From contig NZ_PJRN01000002.1 in NCBI RefSeq assembly GCF_002930105.1, positions 124,001 to 188,000 on the forward strand: a DNA stretch of 64,000 nucleotides, given 5' to 3'. Position 1 is the stretch's first letter. Every line of letters starts with the position of its first letter. A program made the position numbers and the translations under genes. Below the pieces are notes generated by a model. The model saw only the letters and a program-made list of their open reading frames with translations. It was not told the DNA's origin and searched no databases. This document shows, piece by piece, positions 44,191-54,740 of the stretch. The stretch is from Billgrantia saliphila. GTDB lineage: Bacteria; Pseudomonadota; Gammaproteobacteria; Pseudomonadales; Halomonadaceae.

Positions 44191-44945
44191 GCATGAGCAG
44201 AAACGCCACGATGCTGGGCAAGCGGGTCGTGATCACCGGCGGCGGCAGCGGCATCGGCGCCGATATGGCGCTGGCCTTCGCCGATGCCGGCGCCGATGTC
44301 GTCATCACCGGTCGTCGGGCCGAACCGCTCGAAGAGGTGGCCGCTCGCCACCCGTCGATCACCTACGCCGTCGCCGACGTCACCCAGGAAGACGACATGG
44401 TGTCGCTGTTCGATCACCTGGGTGGGGTCGATATCGTGATCGCCAATGCCGGGGCGGCGGAGAGCGCCCCGCTCTCGCGCACCGAACTCGACCAGTGGCA
44501 GCGCATGCTGGAAGTCAACCTGACCGGCGTGTTCCTGACCCTGCGCGAAGGGCTCAAGCACCTGCGCGATGGCGGCCGGCTGATCGCCGTGGCGTCGACC
44601 GCCGGGCTCAAGGGTTATGGCTATGTGGCCCCCTATTGCGCGGCCAAGCACGGCGTGGTGGGCCTGGTGCGCGCCCTGGCCCAGGAGACGGCGGGGCGCG
44701 ATATCACCGTCAATGCCCTGTGTCCCGGCTTCACCGAGACCCCGCTGCTCGAGGCGAGCGTCGCTACCATCGTGGCCAAGACCGGCCAGACAGCGGAACA
44801 GGCCCGCGCCCACTTACAATCGACCAACCCCACGGGGCGCCTGATTCAACCCGCCGAGGTCACCGCCACGGCGCTGTGGCTTTGCGGTCCGCATAGCGGC
44901 GCCATCCACGGCCAGGCGATCTCGATCTCGGGAGGCGAGACATGA
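44187..44945 (+). CDS. SDR-family NAD(P) oxidoreductase of the aromatic-acid cluster
   Basis: The 252-residue short-chain dehydrogenase has the cofactor motif TGGGSGIG at 17-24, NAGAAES, a catalytic Ser (VASTAG), the YCAAK (Tyr-x-x-x-Lys) motif and the PG motif. In the proposed pathway it would oxidise or reduce a hydroxyacyl- or oxo-cyclohexane-carboxyl-CoA intermediate. Its start overlaps the monooxygenase/reductase stop, and its end overlaps the marR start, both by four bases. Confidence 0.87.
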   Translation: MSMSRNATMLGKRVVITGGGSGIGADMALAFADAGADVVITGRRAEPLEEVAARHPSITYAVADVTQEDDMVSLFDHLGGVDIVIANAGAAESAPLSRTELDQWQRMLEVNLTGVFLTLREGLKHLRDGGRLIAVASTAGLKGYGYVAPYCAAKHGVVGLVRALAQETAGRDITVNALCPGFTETPLLEASVATIVAKTGQTAEQARAHLQSTNPTGRLIQPAEVTATALWLCGPHSGAIHGQAISISGGET

Positions 44946-45408
44946 CAGCCCCGCTGGCGGAACAGGGAACCCTGAGCAAGGAGCGCCTGCGCCTTTGGCT
45001 GCGCATGCTGCGGGTGACACGCCAGGTGGAGGCGGCACTGCGCGAGAAGCTGCGCGTGGAGTTCGATTTCACCCTGCCGCGCTTCGATGTCATGGCCGCG
45101 CTCTACCGTGACTGCGATGGGCTGAAGATGAACGAGCTTTCGAAGCGTCTGCGCGTCTCCAATGGCAACGTCACCGGCATCGTCGATCGCCTGGCCGACG
45201 ACGGCCTGGTCGAGCGAATCGCCATCGAGGGCGACCGCCGCGCCACCCTGGTACGCCTGACCCCCGACGGGCGTGACGCCTTCACCACCATGGCGGTGGC
45301 CCACGAGCGCTGGGTCGATGCCCTGCTCGACGGGGTCAGCCCAGAGGATGCCCACCATATCGGCGAGCTGCTCCACCGCTTGCCGGCCGATACCGGAGTC
45401 CAACGATC

Positions 45409-45412
<4 letters not shown>
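44942..45412 (+). CDS. MarR-family transcriptional regulator
   Basis: The 156-residue winged-helix protein has the recognition region [47 protein letters not shown], which is the MarR wing with its conserved Asp-Arg-Arg. It is embedded between SDR and enoyl-CoA hydratase genes with overlapping start and stop codons, so it is expressed with the pathway. Such MarR proteins often release DNA on binding an aryl-CoA intermediate. The palindrome at 41816-41845 is the likely site. Confidence 0.9.
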
Positions 45413-46218
<806 letters not shown>

Positions 46219-46238
46219 GCGTCCAGGGAGACTTAGCA

Positions 46239-47369
<1,131 letters not shown>

Positions 47370-47453
47370 GAAGAACCTGACGACACGCCAGACCCGTATC
47401 CCCTTCGACGCCTCGGTGCGCCGAACAACAACAAAGAAGTACGGAGAATGGTC

Positions 47454-49091
47454 ATGAACACACCGTCGGCCCAAGCCGATACCTTCGTCCGGGACAACCT
47501 GCCTCCCGCTGAAGAGTGGCCCGAGCTCAAGCTCGATGGCTTCGACTATCCCGAGCGCCTCAACGCCGCGGTGGAGCTTTGCGACCGCTGGGTCGAGCGC
47601 GGCCACGGCGAGCGCGTGGCACTGATCGGCAACGGGCGCCGGCGCAGCTACCGCGAGCTCGCCGAGTGGACCAACCGCCTGGCCCACGCGCTAGTGGACG
47701 ACCTCGGCGTGCGTCCCGGCAACCGGGTGCTGATCCGCTCGGCCAACAATCCGGCCATGGTCGCCTGCTGGCTCGCCGCCACCAAGGCCGGTGCGGTGGT
47801 GGTCAATACCATGCCGATGCTGCGTGCCGGCGAGCTGGCCCAGATCGTCGACAAGGCGGAGATCGCGCTGGCCCTGTGCGATACCCGCCTGCTCGACGAG
47901 CTCGACGCCTGCGCCGCCGACAGCGCCTTCCTGAAGCGCGTGGTCGGCTTCGACGGCACGGCGAACCACGATGCCGAACTCGACCGCCTGGCGCTGGACA
48001 AGCCAACCCATTTCGAGGCGGTGGCCACCGCCCCCGACGACGTTGCGCTGCTCGGCTTCACTTCCGGCACCACCGGCATGCCCAAGGCGACCATGCACTT
48101 CCACCGCGACCTGCTGATCATCGCCGACGGCTATGCCCGCGAGGTACTGCAGGTAGGGCCGGACGATGTCTTCGTCGGTTCGCCGCCTCTGGCCTTCACC
48201 TTTGGCCTCGGAGGGCTGGCGATATTCCCGCTGCGCTTCGGCGCCAGCGCCGTGCTGCTGGAGAAGGCCACCCCACCCAGCATGCTCGACATCATTCGCG
48301 AGCATCGCGCCACCGTCGTCTTCACCGCGCCTACGGCCTACCGCACCATGCTCGCCTCACTGGGCAGCGATGAGGCGTTGGCCAGCCTGCGCGTGGCGGT
48401 GTCGGCCGGCGAGACGCTGCCGGCCCCGATCTATCACGACTGGATAGAGAAGACGGGCACACCCATCCTCGACGGCATCGGCGCCACCGAGATGCTGCAT
48501 ATCTTCATCTCCAACCGCCTCGACGACCACCGCCCCGCCTGCACAGGCAAACCGGTGGCAGGCTACGAGGCGAAGATTGTCGGTGGCGACATGCGCGAAC
48601 TACCTCGTGGCGAGATCGGCCGGCTGGCGGTGCGCGGCCCCACCGGCTGCCGCTACCTGGCCGACGCACGCCAGCGGGGCTACGTGCAGCAGGGGTGGAA
48701 CCTCACCGGCGACGCCTTCTATCAGGACGAAGAGGGCTACTTCCACTTCGCCGCACGCAACGACGATATGATCGTCTCATCCGGCTACAACATCGCCGGC
48801 CCCGAGGTGGAGGCTGCCCTGCTGGCCCACGAGGCGGTGGCCGAGTGCGCCGTGATCGGCGCACCGAATGGGGAGCGTGGGCAGATCGTGGAAGCCTTCG
48901 TGGTACTGTCTTCCGGTGTCGAGCCGGACGCGGCCTGCGTCGAGCAGCTGCAGGCGTTCGTCAAGCAGCGCATCGCCCCCTACAAGTATCCGCGCTCGAT
49001 TCGCTTCGTCGAGACGCTGCCGAAAACCGCCACCGGCAAGGTGCAGCGGTTCCGGCTGCGTCAGACGTTCTACCCGGATGGCACTGCCTGA
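47454..49091 (+). CDS. 2-Aminobenzoate-CoA ligase-like (benzoate-CoA ligase family)
   Basis: The 545-residue AMP-forming ligase has the A3 motif LGFTSGTTGMPKATMHFHRD, GIGATEMLHIFIS, the hinge block DMIVSSGYNIAGPEVEAALL and the catalytic Lys in PKTATGKVQRF. The N-terminus (TFVRDNLPPAEEWPELKLD) is characteristic of benzoate/2-aminobenzoate-CoA ligases. It would activate the aromatic acid to its CoA ester, the substrate of the fused monooxygenase/reductase. I start at 47454, seven bases after GGAG; an ATG two codons upstream is possible. Confidence 0.88.
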   Translation: MNTPSAQADTFVRDNLPPAEEWPELKLDGFDYPERLNAAVELCDRWVERGHGERVALIGNGRRRSYRELAEWTNRLAHALVDDLGVRPGNRVLIRSANNPAMVACWLAATKAGAVVVNTMPMLRAGELAQIVDKAEIALALCDTRLLDELDACAADSAFLKRVVGFDGTANHDAELDRLALDKPTHFEAVATAPDDVALLGFTSGTTGMPKATMHFHRDLLIIADGYAREVLQVGPDDVFVGSPPLAFTFGLGGLAIFPLRFGASAVLLEKATPPSMLDIIREHRATVVFTAPTAYRTMLASLGSDEALASLRVAVSAGETLPAPIYHDWIEKTGTPILDGIGATEMLHIFISNRLDDHRPACTGKPVAGYEAKIVGGDMRELPRGEIGRLAVRGPTGCRYLADARQRGYVQQGWNLTGDAFYQDEEGYFHFAARNDDMIVSSGYNIAGPEVEAALLAHEAVAECAVIGAPNGERGQIVEAFVVLSSGVEPDAACVEQLQAFVKQRIAPYKYPRSIRFVETLPKTATGKVQRFRLRQTFYPDGTA

Positions 49092-49157
49092 CGGGCAGCG
49101 GAGGCGCCGGACGCCGCGCCGACAAACACAACAAACGAGAACGAAGAGGGTACCGCA

Positions 49158-50303
49158 ATGAAAAAACTAGCCAGCGCTGGCCTCGGCCTGCTAATGACAG
49201 CCTCCATGATGACCGCGGCCCAGGCCGAAGAGGTCAAGATCGGCATGATCACCACCCTGTCGGGCGGCGGCTCGCACCTGGGCGTCGATGTGCGAGACGG
49301 CTTCATGCTCGCCATCGAACGGGCCGGCCGCGACGATATCGAGGTTCTGGTACAGGATGACGGCAACCGCCCCGACCTGGCGCGCAGCCTGGCCAACGAG
49401 TTCATGCAGCGCGACGAGGTCGACATCCTCACCGGCATCATCTTCTCGAACCTGGCCATGGCGGTAGTACCGGCCGCCGTGCGCCAGGGCACCTTCTATC
49501 TTTCGCCCAACGCCGGTCCCTCGGATCTCGCCGGGCGCATGTGCCACGAGAACTACTTCAACGTCGCCTACCAGAACGACAACCTGCACGGCGCCATGGG
49601 CGCCTACATGCGTGAGCAGGGTTTCGAGAAGCCGATCATCATGGCGCCGAACTACCCGGCCGGCACCGACGCCCTGGCCGGCTTCAAGCATCTCTACGAA
49701 GGTGAAGTGGTCGACGAGATCTATACCCAGATGGGCCAGACCGACTACGCCGCCGAGATCGCCCAGATACGCTCCAGCGATGCCGACAGCCTGTTCTTCT
49801 TCCTGCCCGGCGGCATGGGCATCTCGTTCATGAAGCAGTGGCAGAACTCCGGCGTCGACATGCCGGTCTTCGGCGCCGCCTTCTCCTTCGACGAGATCAT
49901 CATCAAGGCGGTAGGCAGTGCCGCCATCGGGGCCATGAACACCTCGCTGTGGGCCTATGACCTGGACAACGAGGCCAATCACGCCTTCGTCGAGGCCTTC
50001 CGTGAAACCTACGGCCGAACCCCGACGCTCTATGCGGCCCAGGGCTACGATACCGCCAACCTGATCCTCAGCGCGCTGGAGAAGGCCCACCCGGACGACC
50101 AGGACGCTTTCCGCGAAGCGCTGCGCGAAGCCGACTTCGATTCGGTGCGCGGCGAGTTCCGTTTCGGCCCCAACCATCATCCGATTCAGGACATCTACGT
50201 GCGCGAAGTCGTCGAGGGCGACGATGGGGAACCCACCAATCGCCTGGTGGGCATCGCCGTCGAAGACATTCAGGACGTCTACCACACCCAGTGCGAGATG
50301 TGA
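49158..50303 (+). CDS. ABC transporter substrate-binding protein (Leu/Ile/Val-type, aromatic acid)
   Basis: The 381-residue periplasmic binding protein has a signal peptide (MKKLASAGLGLLMTASMMTA to AQA) and the type-I periplasmic fold: EEVKIGMITTLSGGGSHLGVDVRDGFMLAIE, VLVQDDGNRPDLARSLANEF, and a C-terminal VEDIQDVYHTQCEM with a Cys. By context it binds the aromatic acid activated by the upstream ligase. It is separated from the permease genes by 207 bases that hold a hairpin and repeat copy 2. Confidence 0.9.
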   Translation: MKKLASAGLGLLMTASMMTAAQAEEVKIGMITTLSGGGSHLGVDVRDGFMLAIERAGRDDIEVLVQDDGNRPDLARSLANEFMQRDEVDILTGIIFSNLAMAVVPAAVRQGTFYLSPNAGPSDLAGRMCHENYFNVAYQNDNLHGAMGAYMREQGFEKPIIMAPNYPAGTDALAGFKHLYEGEVVDEIYTQMGQTDYAAEIAQIRSSDADSLFFFLPGGMGISFMKQWQNSGVDMPVFGAAFSFDEIIIKAVGSAAIGAMNTSLWAYDLDNEANHAFVEAFRETYGRTPTLYAAQGYDTANLILSALEKAHPDDQDAFREALREADFDSVRGEFRFGPNHHPIQDIYVREVVEGDDGEPTNRLVGIAVEDIQDVYHTQCEM

Positions 50304-50311
50304 CCCGGCCA

Positions 50312-50333
50312 GGCCGGCCCTCCCGGGCCGGCC
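50312..50333 (+). terminator. Strong hairpin after the binding-protein gene
   Basis: Nine perfect GC-only pairs (GGCCGGCCC / GGGCCGGCC) around a four-base loop, nine bases after the stop codon, followed by only three T. Inside an operon it may be an attenuator or a 3' stabiliser of the binding-protein message rather than a full stop. Confidence 0.6.
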
Positions 50334-50366
50334 GCCTTTCCTTCAAACTAGGGAAACGCTTCACAC

Positions 50367-50482
50367 ATAGTCGAGCGAGATGAAGCGCAAGGCGCACGGA
50401 GCACAGGAACCGGAGCATATGCGGTATATGTGAGGATTTCGCGCACCACGCAACGCAGCGATTCGCTCGCGCAGACATTTGT
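50367..50482 (+). repeat. 116-base intergenic repeat, copy 2
   Basis: It aligns end to end with 35356-35471, same orientation, same length, about 13 substitutions and no gaps by hand. The central GCATAT / ATATGT hairpin is conserved; the outer GC-rich arms pair less well than in copy 1. It lies between the binding-protein gene and the permease gene of the same importer, ending 28 bases before the permease start. Confidence 0.85.
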
Positions 50483-50510
50483 GCAGTGTTTATCAGAGCC
50501 TGACGATCTC

Positions 50511-51425
50511 ATGACATTATTCATCGAACAGCTCATCAACGGCCTTCAGCTCGGTACCATGCTGTTCCTCATGGCCAGCGGGCTGACCCTGATTTTCGGC
50601 GTGATGGGCCTGATCAACCTGGCCCACGGCTCCTTCTACATGGTCGGCGCCTATGCCACGGCGCTGGTCAGCGCCGCTACCGGCTCGTTCCTGATCGGCC
50701 TGGCGGCCGGCATCACCGCGGCGGCCGCGGTCGGCGCCCTGGTCGAGCTGATCGTGATTCGCCGGCTCTACCATCGGCCCCATCTCGATCAGGTACTGGC
50801 CACCTTCGCCCTGATCCTGATCTTCTCCGAGGGCACCCGCTGGCTGTTCGGCTCCTCGCCGCTATGGCTCAACGCTCCGGCAGCGTTGTCGGGTTCGATC
50901 GCCCTGCCCGGCGGCTCGCGTTACCCGATCTACCGCCTGGTGATCATCGCCGTCGGCATCATGGTGGCGGTGGGCATGTACATTCTGATTTCGCGCACCC
51001 GGCTCGGCATGCGCATCCGAGCCGGCGAGAGCGACCGCGAGATGATCGGCGCTCTGGGCGTCAACATCGCCCGACTCTACACCCTGGTGTTCGCCATGGG
51101 CGCGGCGCTGGCCGGCCTGGCCGGCGCCATGGTCGGCGCCCTGCAGTCGGTCCAGGTGGGCATGGGCCAACCGGTGCTGATACTGGCCTTCGTGGTGATC
51201 GTCATCGGCGGCATCGGCTCGATAAAAGGCGCGCTCTACGGCGCCATCCTGGTGGGGGTGGTCGATACCCTGGGGCGGGTCTTCCTGCCTCTCTTCTTCC
51301 GCCAGTTCATGACCTCCTCGGAAGCCGCCGGCGTCGGTTCGGCGCTGGCCGCCATGCTGATCTACATCCTCATGGCCCTCATTCTCGCGTTCAAGCCGAA
51401 GGGACTGTTTGCCGCCCATGATTAA
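50511..51425 (+). CDS. Branched-chain-type ABC permease (LivH family)
   Basis: The 304-residue permease has about eight membrane segments and the LivH start LFIEQLINGLQLGTMLFLMASGLTLIFGVMGLINLAHGSFYMVGAY. RAGESDREMIGALGVNIARLY and GIGSIKGALYGAILVG are the cytoplasmic coupling regions. The ATG at 50511 is used because the frame upstream runs through the 116-base repeat. It overlaps the LivM-type gene by eight bases. Confidence 0.92.
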   Translation: MTLFIEQLINGLQLGTMLFLMASGLTLIFGVMGLINLAHGSFYMVGAYATALVSAATGSFLIGLAAGITAAAAVGALVELIVIRRLYHRPHLDQVLATFALILIFSEGTRWLFGSSPLWLNAPAALSGSIALPGGSRYPIYRLVIIAVGIMVAVGMYILISRTRLGMRIRAGESDREMIGALGVNIARLYTLVFAMGAALAGLAGAMVGALQSVQVGMGQPVLILAFVVIVIGGIGSIKGALYGAILVGVVDTLGRVFLPLFFRQFMTSSEAAGVGSALAAMLIYILMALILAFKPKGLFAAHD

Positions 51426-52461
51426 GTCCACGACCTCTAGCCTCGCTCCGCATCGGGAGCTGCCGGCGCCGACGGCTTCCTGGCACGATCGCAAGGGCCT
51501 GGTGCAGATCGGCCTGCTGGCCGTGCTGCTGCTGGCACCGCTGGCGGCCTACTTCCTGGGCCACGTCTATTACGTCAACCTGGCTTCGCGCGTGACCCTG
51601 ATTGCCATGGCCGCAGTGGGGCTGAACCTGGCCATCGGTTATGGCGGCATGGTGAGCTTCGGGCATGCCGCCTACTTCGGCCTGGGCGGCTACGTGGCCG
51701 GCATCAGCGCCTATCACGCCTTCGACCTCACCCCCGTCATCGCCTGGCCGATTGCCATACCCGGCAGCGACAGCATGCTGGCGATCTGGCTCGCGGCGAT
51801 CGTCGTCTGCGGCCTGCTGGCGCTGGCCATCGGTGCCGTCTCGCTACGCACCACCGGGGTCTACTTCATCATGATCACGCTGGCCTTCGCCCAGATGGTC
51901 TACTACTTCGCCAACTCCTGGCCCACCTACGGTGGCGAGGACGGGCTGCCTATCTACCTGCGCAATTCGCTGCCCATGGTCGATACCCAGGACCCCCTGA
52001 CCTTCTTCCTGATCTGCTTCGGCGGACTGCTTCTCTCGCTCGCCCTCACGTCACGCATCATGAAGTCGCGCTTCGGTGCCGCCCTGACCATGGCGCGGCT
52101 CAACGAGACCCGCCTGGCCACCGCCGGTATCGCGCCCTACCCCATCCGCCTGGTGGCCTTCGTCATCTCGGCGATGATCACGGGGCTTGCCGGCGCGCTG
52201 TACGCTGATCTCAACGGCTTCGTCAGCCCCACCATGCTCAGCTGGCACATGTCGGGCGAGCTGATGGTGATCGTGATCCTGGGAGGTGTGGGTCGGCTCT
52301 ACGGCCCGCTCGCCGGCGCCATATTGTTTGTGATGATGGAGACTCTGCTGGGCGGGCTCACCGAATACTGGAAACTGTTCCTGGGCCTGGTGCTGCTCGG
52401 CGTGGTGCTGTTCGCCAAGCATGGCGTGATGGGTTGGCTGGCAGGGAGGGAGCACCCATGA
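51418..52461 (+). CDS. Branched-chain-type ABC permease (LivM family)
   Basis: The 347-residue second permease subunit has a ~30-residue polar start, then helices with LNLAIGYGGMVSFGHAAYFGLGGYVAG, LAFAQMVYYFANSWPTYGGEDGL, the coupling segment RLNETRLATAGIAPYPIRLVAFVISA and GGVGRLYGPLAGAILF. It overlaps LivH by eight bases and the ATPase gene by four, so all transporter subunits are translationally coupled. Confidence 0.92.
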   Translation: MIKSTTSSLAPHRELPAPTASWHDRKGLVQIGLLAVLLLAPLAAYFLGHVYYVNLASRVTLIAMAAVGLNLAIGYGGMVSFGHAAYFGLGGYVAGISAYHAFDLTPVIAWPIAIPGSDSMLAIWLAAIVVCGLLALAIGAVSLRTTGVYFIMITLAFAQMVYYFANSWPTYGGEDGLPIYLRNSLPMVDTQDPLTFFLICFGGLLLSLALTSRIMKSRFGAALTMARLNETRLATAGIAPYPIRLVAFVISAMITGLAGALYADLNGFVSPTMLSWHMSGELMVIVILGGVGRLYGPLAGAILFVMMETLLGGLTEYWKLFLGLVLLGVVLFAKHGVMGWLAGREHP

Positions 52462-53201
52462 GCGATGCCGTGCTTTCACTTACCCATCTCAATAAGCGTT
52501 TCGGCGCCCTGCAGGCGACCCGCGACGTTTCCCTGGACCTGCGGCCCGGCGAAATCCACGCGCTGATCGGCCCCAACGGGGCCGGCAAGTCGACCCTGAT
52601 TGCCCAGATCGCGGGCAGCCTGAAGCCCGATTCGGGCGGCATCCAATTGGCAGGCCAGGAGATCACGTCGCTCAGCGTGGCGCAGCGCGCGCGACTGGGG
52701 CTCGGCCGCAGCTTTCAGGTGTCGTCGCTGGCCGAGCCGTTGACAGTGCTGCGCAACGTGATGATCGCCGTGCAGGCGCTGCAGGGACACAGCTTTCGCT
52801 TCTGGAAACCGGTACACCGCGACGAGAGCCTGCTCGCACCAGCCCGTGATGCACTGGCACGCATGCAGCTCGAACCACGTGCCGATACGCCAGTATCGGA
52901 GCTTTCCCACGGCGAACGCCGTCAAGTGGAAGTGGCTTGCGCACTGGCGCTCAAGCCTCGCGTGCTGCTGCTCGACGAACCCATGGCCGGGTTGGGGCCG
53001 GAGGGGTCGGCGCGCCTCACTGAGCTGCTGGAGGCGCTAAAGCATGAGGTGCCGATCCTGCTGATCGAGCACGACATGGATGCGGTGTTCCGCCTGGCCG
53101 ACCGCATCTCGGTGCTGGTGGCGGGCGGAGTGATCGCCCACGGCGACAGCGCCACGATCCGCCGCGATCCGCAGGTTCGCGAAGCCTACCTGGGAGACTG
53201 A
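52458..53201 (+). CDS. ABC ATP-binding protein (LivG family)
   Basis: The 247-residue ATPase has Walker A GPNGAGKST, a family-specific LGRSFQVSSLAEPLTVLRNVMIAVQA, signature LSHGERRQVEVACAL, Walker B LLLDEPMAGLG and the LIEHDMDAVFRLADRI H-loop. The signature has His in place of the second Gly of LSGGE (LSHGE), which is common in LivG. It pairs with the LivF-type ATPase that starts two bases later. Confidence 0.92.
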   Translation: MSDAVLSLTHLNKRFGALQATRDVSLDLRPGEIHALIGPNGAGKSTLIAQIAGSLKPDSGGIQLAGQEITSLSVAQRARLGLGRSFQVSSLAEPLTVLRNVMIAVQALQGHSFRFWKPVHRDESLLAPARDALARMQLEPRADTPVSELSHGERRQVEVACALALKPRVLLLDEPMAGLGPEGSARLTELLEALKHEVPILLIEHDMDAVFRLADRISVLVAGGVIAHGDSATIRRDPQVREAYLGD

Positions 53202-53202
53202 C

Positions 53203-53883
53203 ATGCTCAACGTCAACGCGATCGAGACCTTCTACGGCCCCTCCCAGGCGCTGTTCGGCGTCGACCTGAGCGTCCAGGCGGGCGAGATGGTGGCATTGAT
53301 GGGGCGCAACGGCATGGGCAAGACCACCACTATTCGCTCGATCTTCGGCCTCACCCCACCCCGCCGCGGCAGCATAGAGTTCGAAGCGCGGGATCTGTGC
53401 CGCCTGCCCGCCTATCGCATCGCCCAGGCGGGGCTAGGGCTGGTTCCCGAGGGTCGCCGCTGCTTTCCCAATCTTTCGGTACGCGAGAATCTATTGGTCA
53501 CCGCGCGCCCTGGGCCCTGGAGTCTCGCACAGGTGGAGGCGCTCTTCCCGCGCCTGTCCGAACGACGCAACCAGATGGCACGCACCCTCTCCGGCGGCGA
53601 ACAGCAAATGCTGGCCATTGGCCGTGCCCTGATGACCAATCCGCGACTGCTGGTGCTCGACGAAGCCACCGAGGGCTTGGCCCCGGTCATCCGCAAGGAG
53701 ATCTGGACGGCCATTCGCGAGCTCAAGGCTCAGGGACAATCCACGCTGATCGTCGACAAGTCGCTCGCGGAGCTGCTGCCGGTGGCCGACCGCTGCACCA
53801 TCCTCGAGAAAGGTTGCACGGTGTGGTCGGGCACGCCGGATGCTCTCGACGAGACGCTGCGCGACCGTTACCTCGGCGTATAG
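53203..53883 (+). CDS. ABC ATP-binding protein (LivF family)
   Basis: The 226-residue second ATPase has Walker A GRNGMGKTT, LVPEGRRCFPNLSVRENL, signature LSGGEQQMLAIGRAL and Walker B LLVLDEATEGLAP. The H-loop reads LIVDKSLAEL, with Asp-Lys in place of the usual Glu-His/Gln, a variation seen in some LivF proteins. It completes the importer of the aromatic-acid cluster and is followed ten bases later by the thioesterase gene. Confidence 0.92.
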   Translation: MLNVNAIETFYGPSQALFGVDLSVQAGEMVALMGRNGMGKTTTIRSIFGLTPPRRGSIEFEARDLCRLPAYRIAQAGLGLVPEGRRCFPNLSVRENLLVTARPGPWSLAQVEALFPRLSERRNQMARTLSGGEQQMLAIGRALMTNPRLLVLDEATEGLAPVIRKEIWTAIRELKAQGQSTLIVDKSLAELLPVADRCTILEKGCTVWSGTPDALDETLRDRYLGV

Positions 53884-53893
53884 GGAGCCTGCC

Positions 53894-54319
53894 ATGACAT
53901 TCACGACCCAACGCAAGGTGCGCTTCCAGCACTGCGACCCGGCGGGCATCGTCTTCTACCCGCGCTATTACGAGATGCTCAACTCGGTGGTCGAGGACTA
54001 CTTCGCCGAGGTGGTGGGCCACGACTTCAATCGACTGCACGTCACGTCACGTACCGGCGTTCCCACGGCCCATATCGAGACCGACTTCCACGCCCCCAGC
54101 CGACTGGGGGAGACGCTCACCTTCGAGCTTTCGCTCCGGGACGTCGGCCGCACCAGCCTGACCCTGCGCACCGAGGCCCATTGCGACGGCGACCCGCGCC
54201 TGACCTGCGATTCCACCCTGGTCTTCGTCGACCTGGAAAGCGGCCGCCCCCTGCCCTGGCCGGACGCCATGCGCCGCCATTTCGAACATGACATCACACA
54301 AGGATCTCACGATGAGTGA
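53894..54319 (+). CDS. 4-Hydroxybenzoyl-CoA-type hotdog thioesterase
   Basis: The 141-residue hotdog protein has the 4HBT motif HCDPAGIVFYPRYYEML with the catalytic Asp and helix. In the pathway it would release CoA from an aryl- or ring-derived acyl-CoA, either as an end step or to recycle CoA from dead-end thioesters. GGGAGCC precedes the ATG at 53894. It overlaps the RidA-type gene by eight bases. Confidence 0.88.
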   Translation: MTFTTQRKVRFQHCDPAGIVFYPRYYEMLNSVVEDYFAEVVGHDFNRLHVTSRTGVPTAHIETDFHAPSRLGETLTFELSLRDVGRTSLTLRTEAHCDGDPRLTCDSTLVFVDLESGRPLPWPDAMRRHFEHDITQGSHDE

Positions 54320-54728
54320 CGCCAGCGACCATCAACTTCTTCATCCCGCTCACTGGAAAGCCGCGGTGGGGTACGCCAACGGCGTGCTCGCCTCCGGCCG
54401 TACGATCTTCGTCGGCGGTCAGATCGGCTGGAACGCCGCCCAGGTCTTCGAGAGCGACGACTTCGTCGCCCAGGTGCACCAGGCCCTGGCCAACATCGTT
54501 GAGATACTGCACCAGGCCAATGCCGGACCGGAGCACGTGGTGCGCCTGACTTGGTACGTGACCGACAAGCGGGAGTACCTGGCGCGGCTCAAGGAGGTGG
54601 GTGCCGCCTATCGCGAGGTGATGGGCAAGCACTTCCCGGCCATGACCATGGTTCAGGTGGCCGATTTGATCGAGGATCGGGCCAAGGTAGAGATTGAAGC
54701 CACCGCGGTACTGCCCGAGGGGAAGTGA
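54312..54728 (+). CDS. RidA family protein
   Basis: The 138-residue YjgF/YER057c/UK114-fold protein has VGGQIGWNAAQVFE, VVRLTWYVTDKREYLARL and PAMTMVQVADLIEDRAKVEIEATAVLP. The position of the active Arg of true RidA (PARS/T motif) is Met here (PAMT), so it probably belongs to another Rid subfamily. In this cluster it could act on an enamine or imine left when the amino group of the 2-aminobenzoyl skeleton is lost; that is inference. It is the last plus-strand gene of the cluster. Confidence 0.85.
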   Translation: MSDASDHQLLHPAHWKAAVGYANGVLASGRTIFVGGQIGWNAAQVFESDDFVAQVHQALANIVEILHQANAGPEHVVRLTWYVTDKREYLARLKEVGAAYREVMGKHFPAMTMVQVADLIEDRAKVEIEATAVLPEGK

Positions 54729-54740
54729 TCTGCTCCGACC

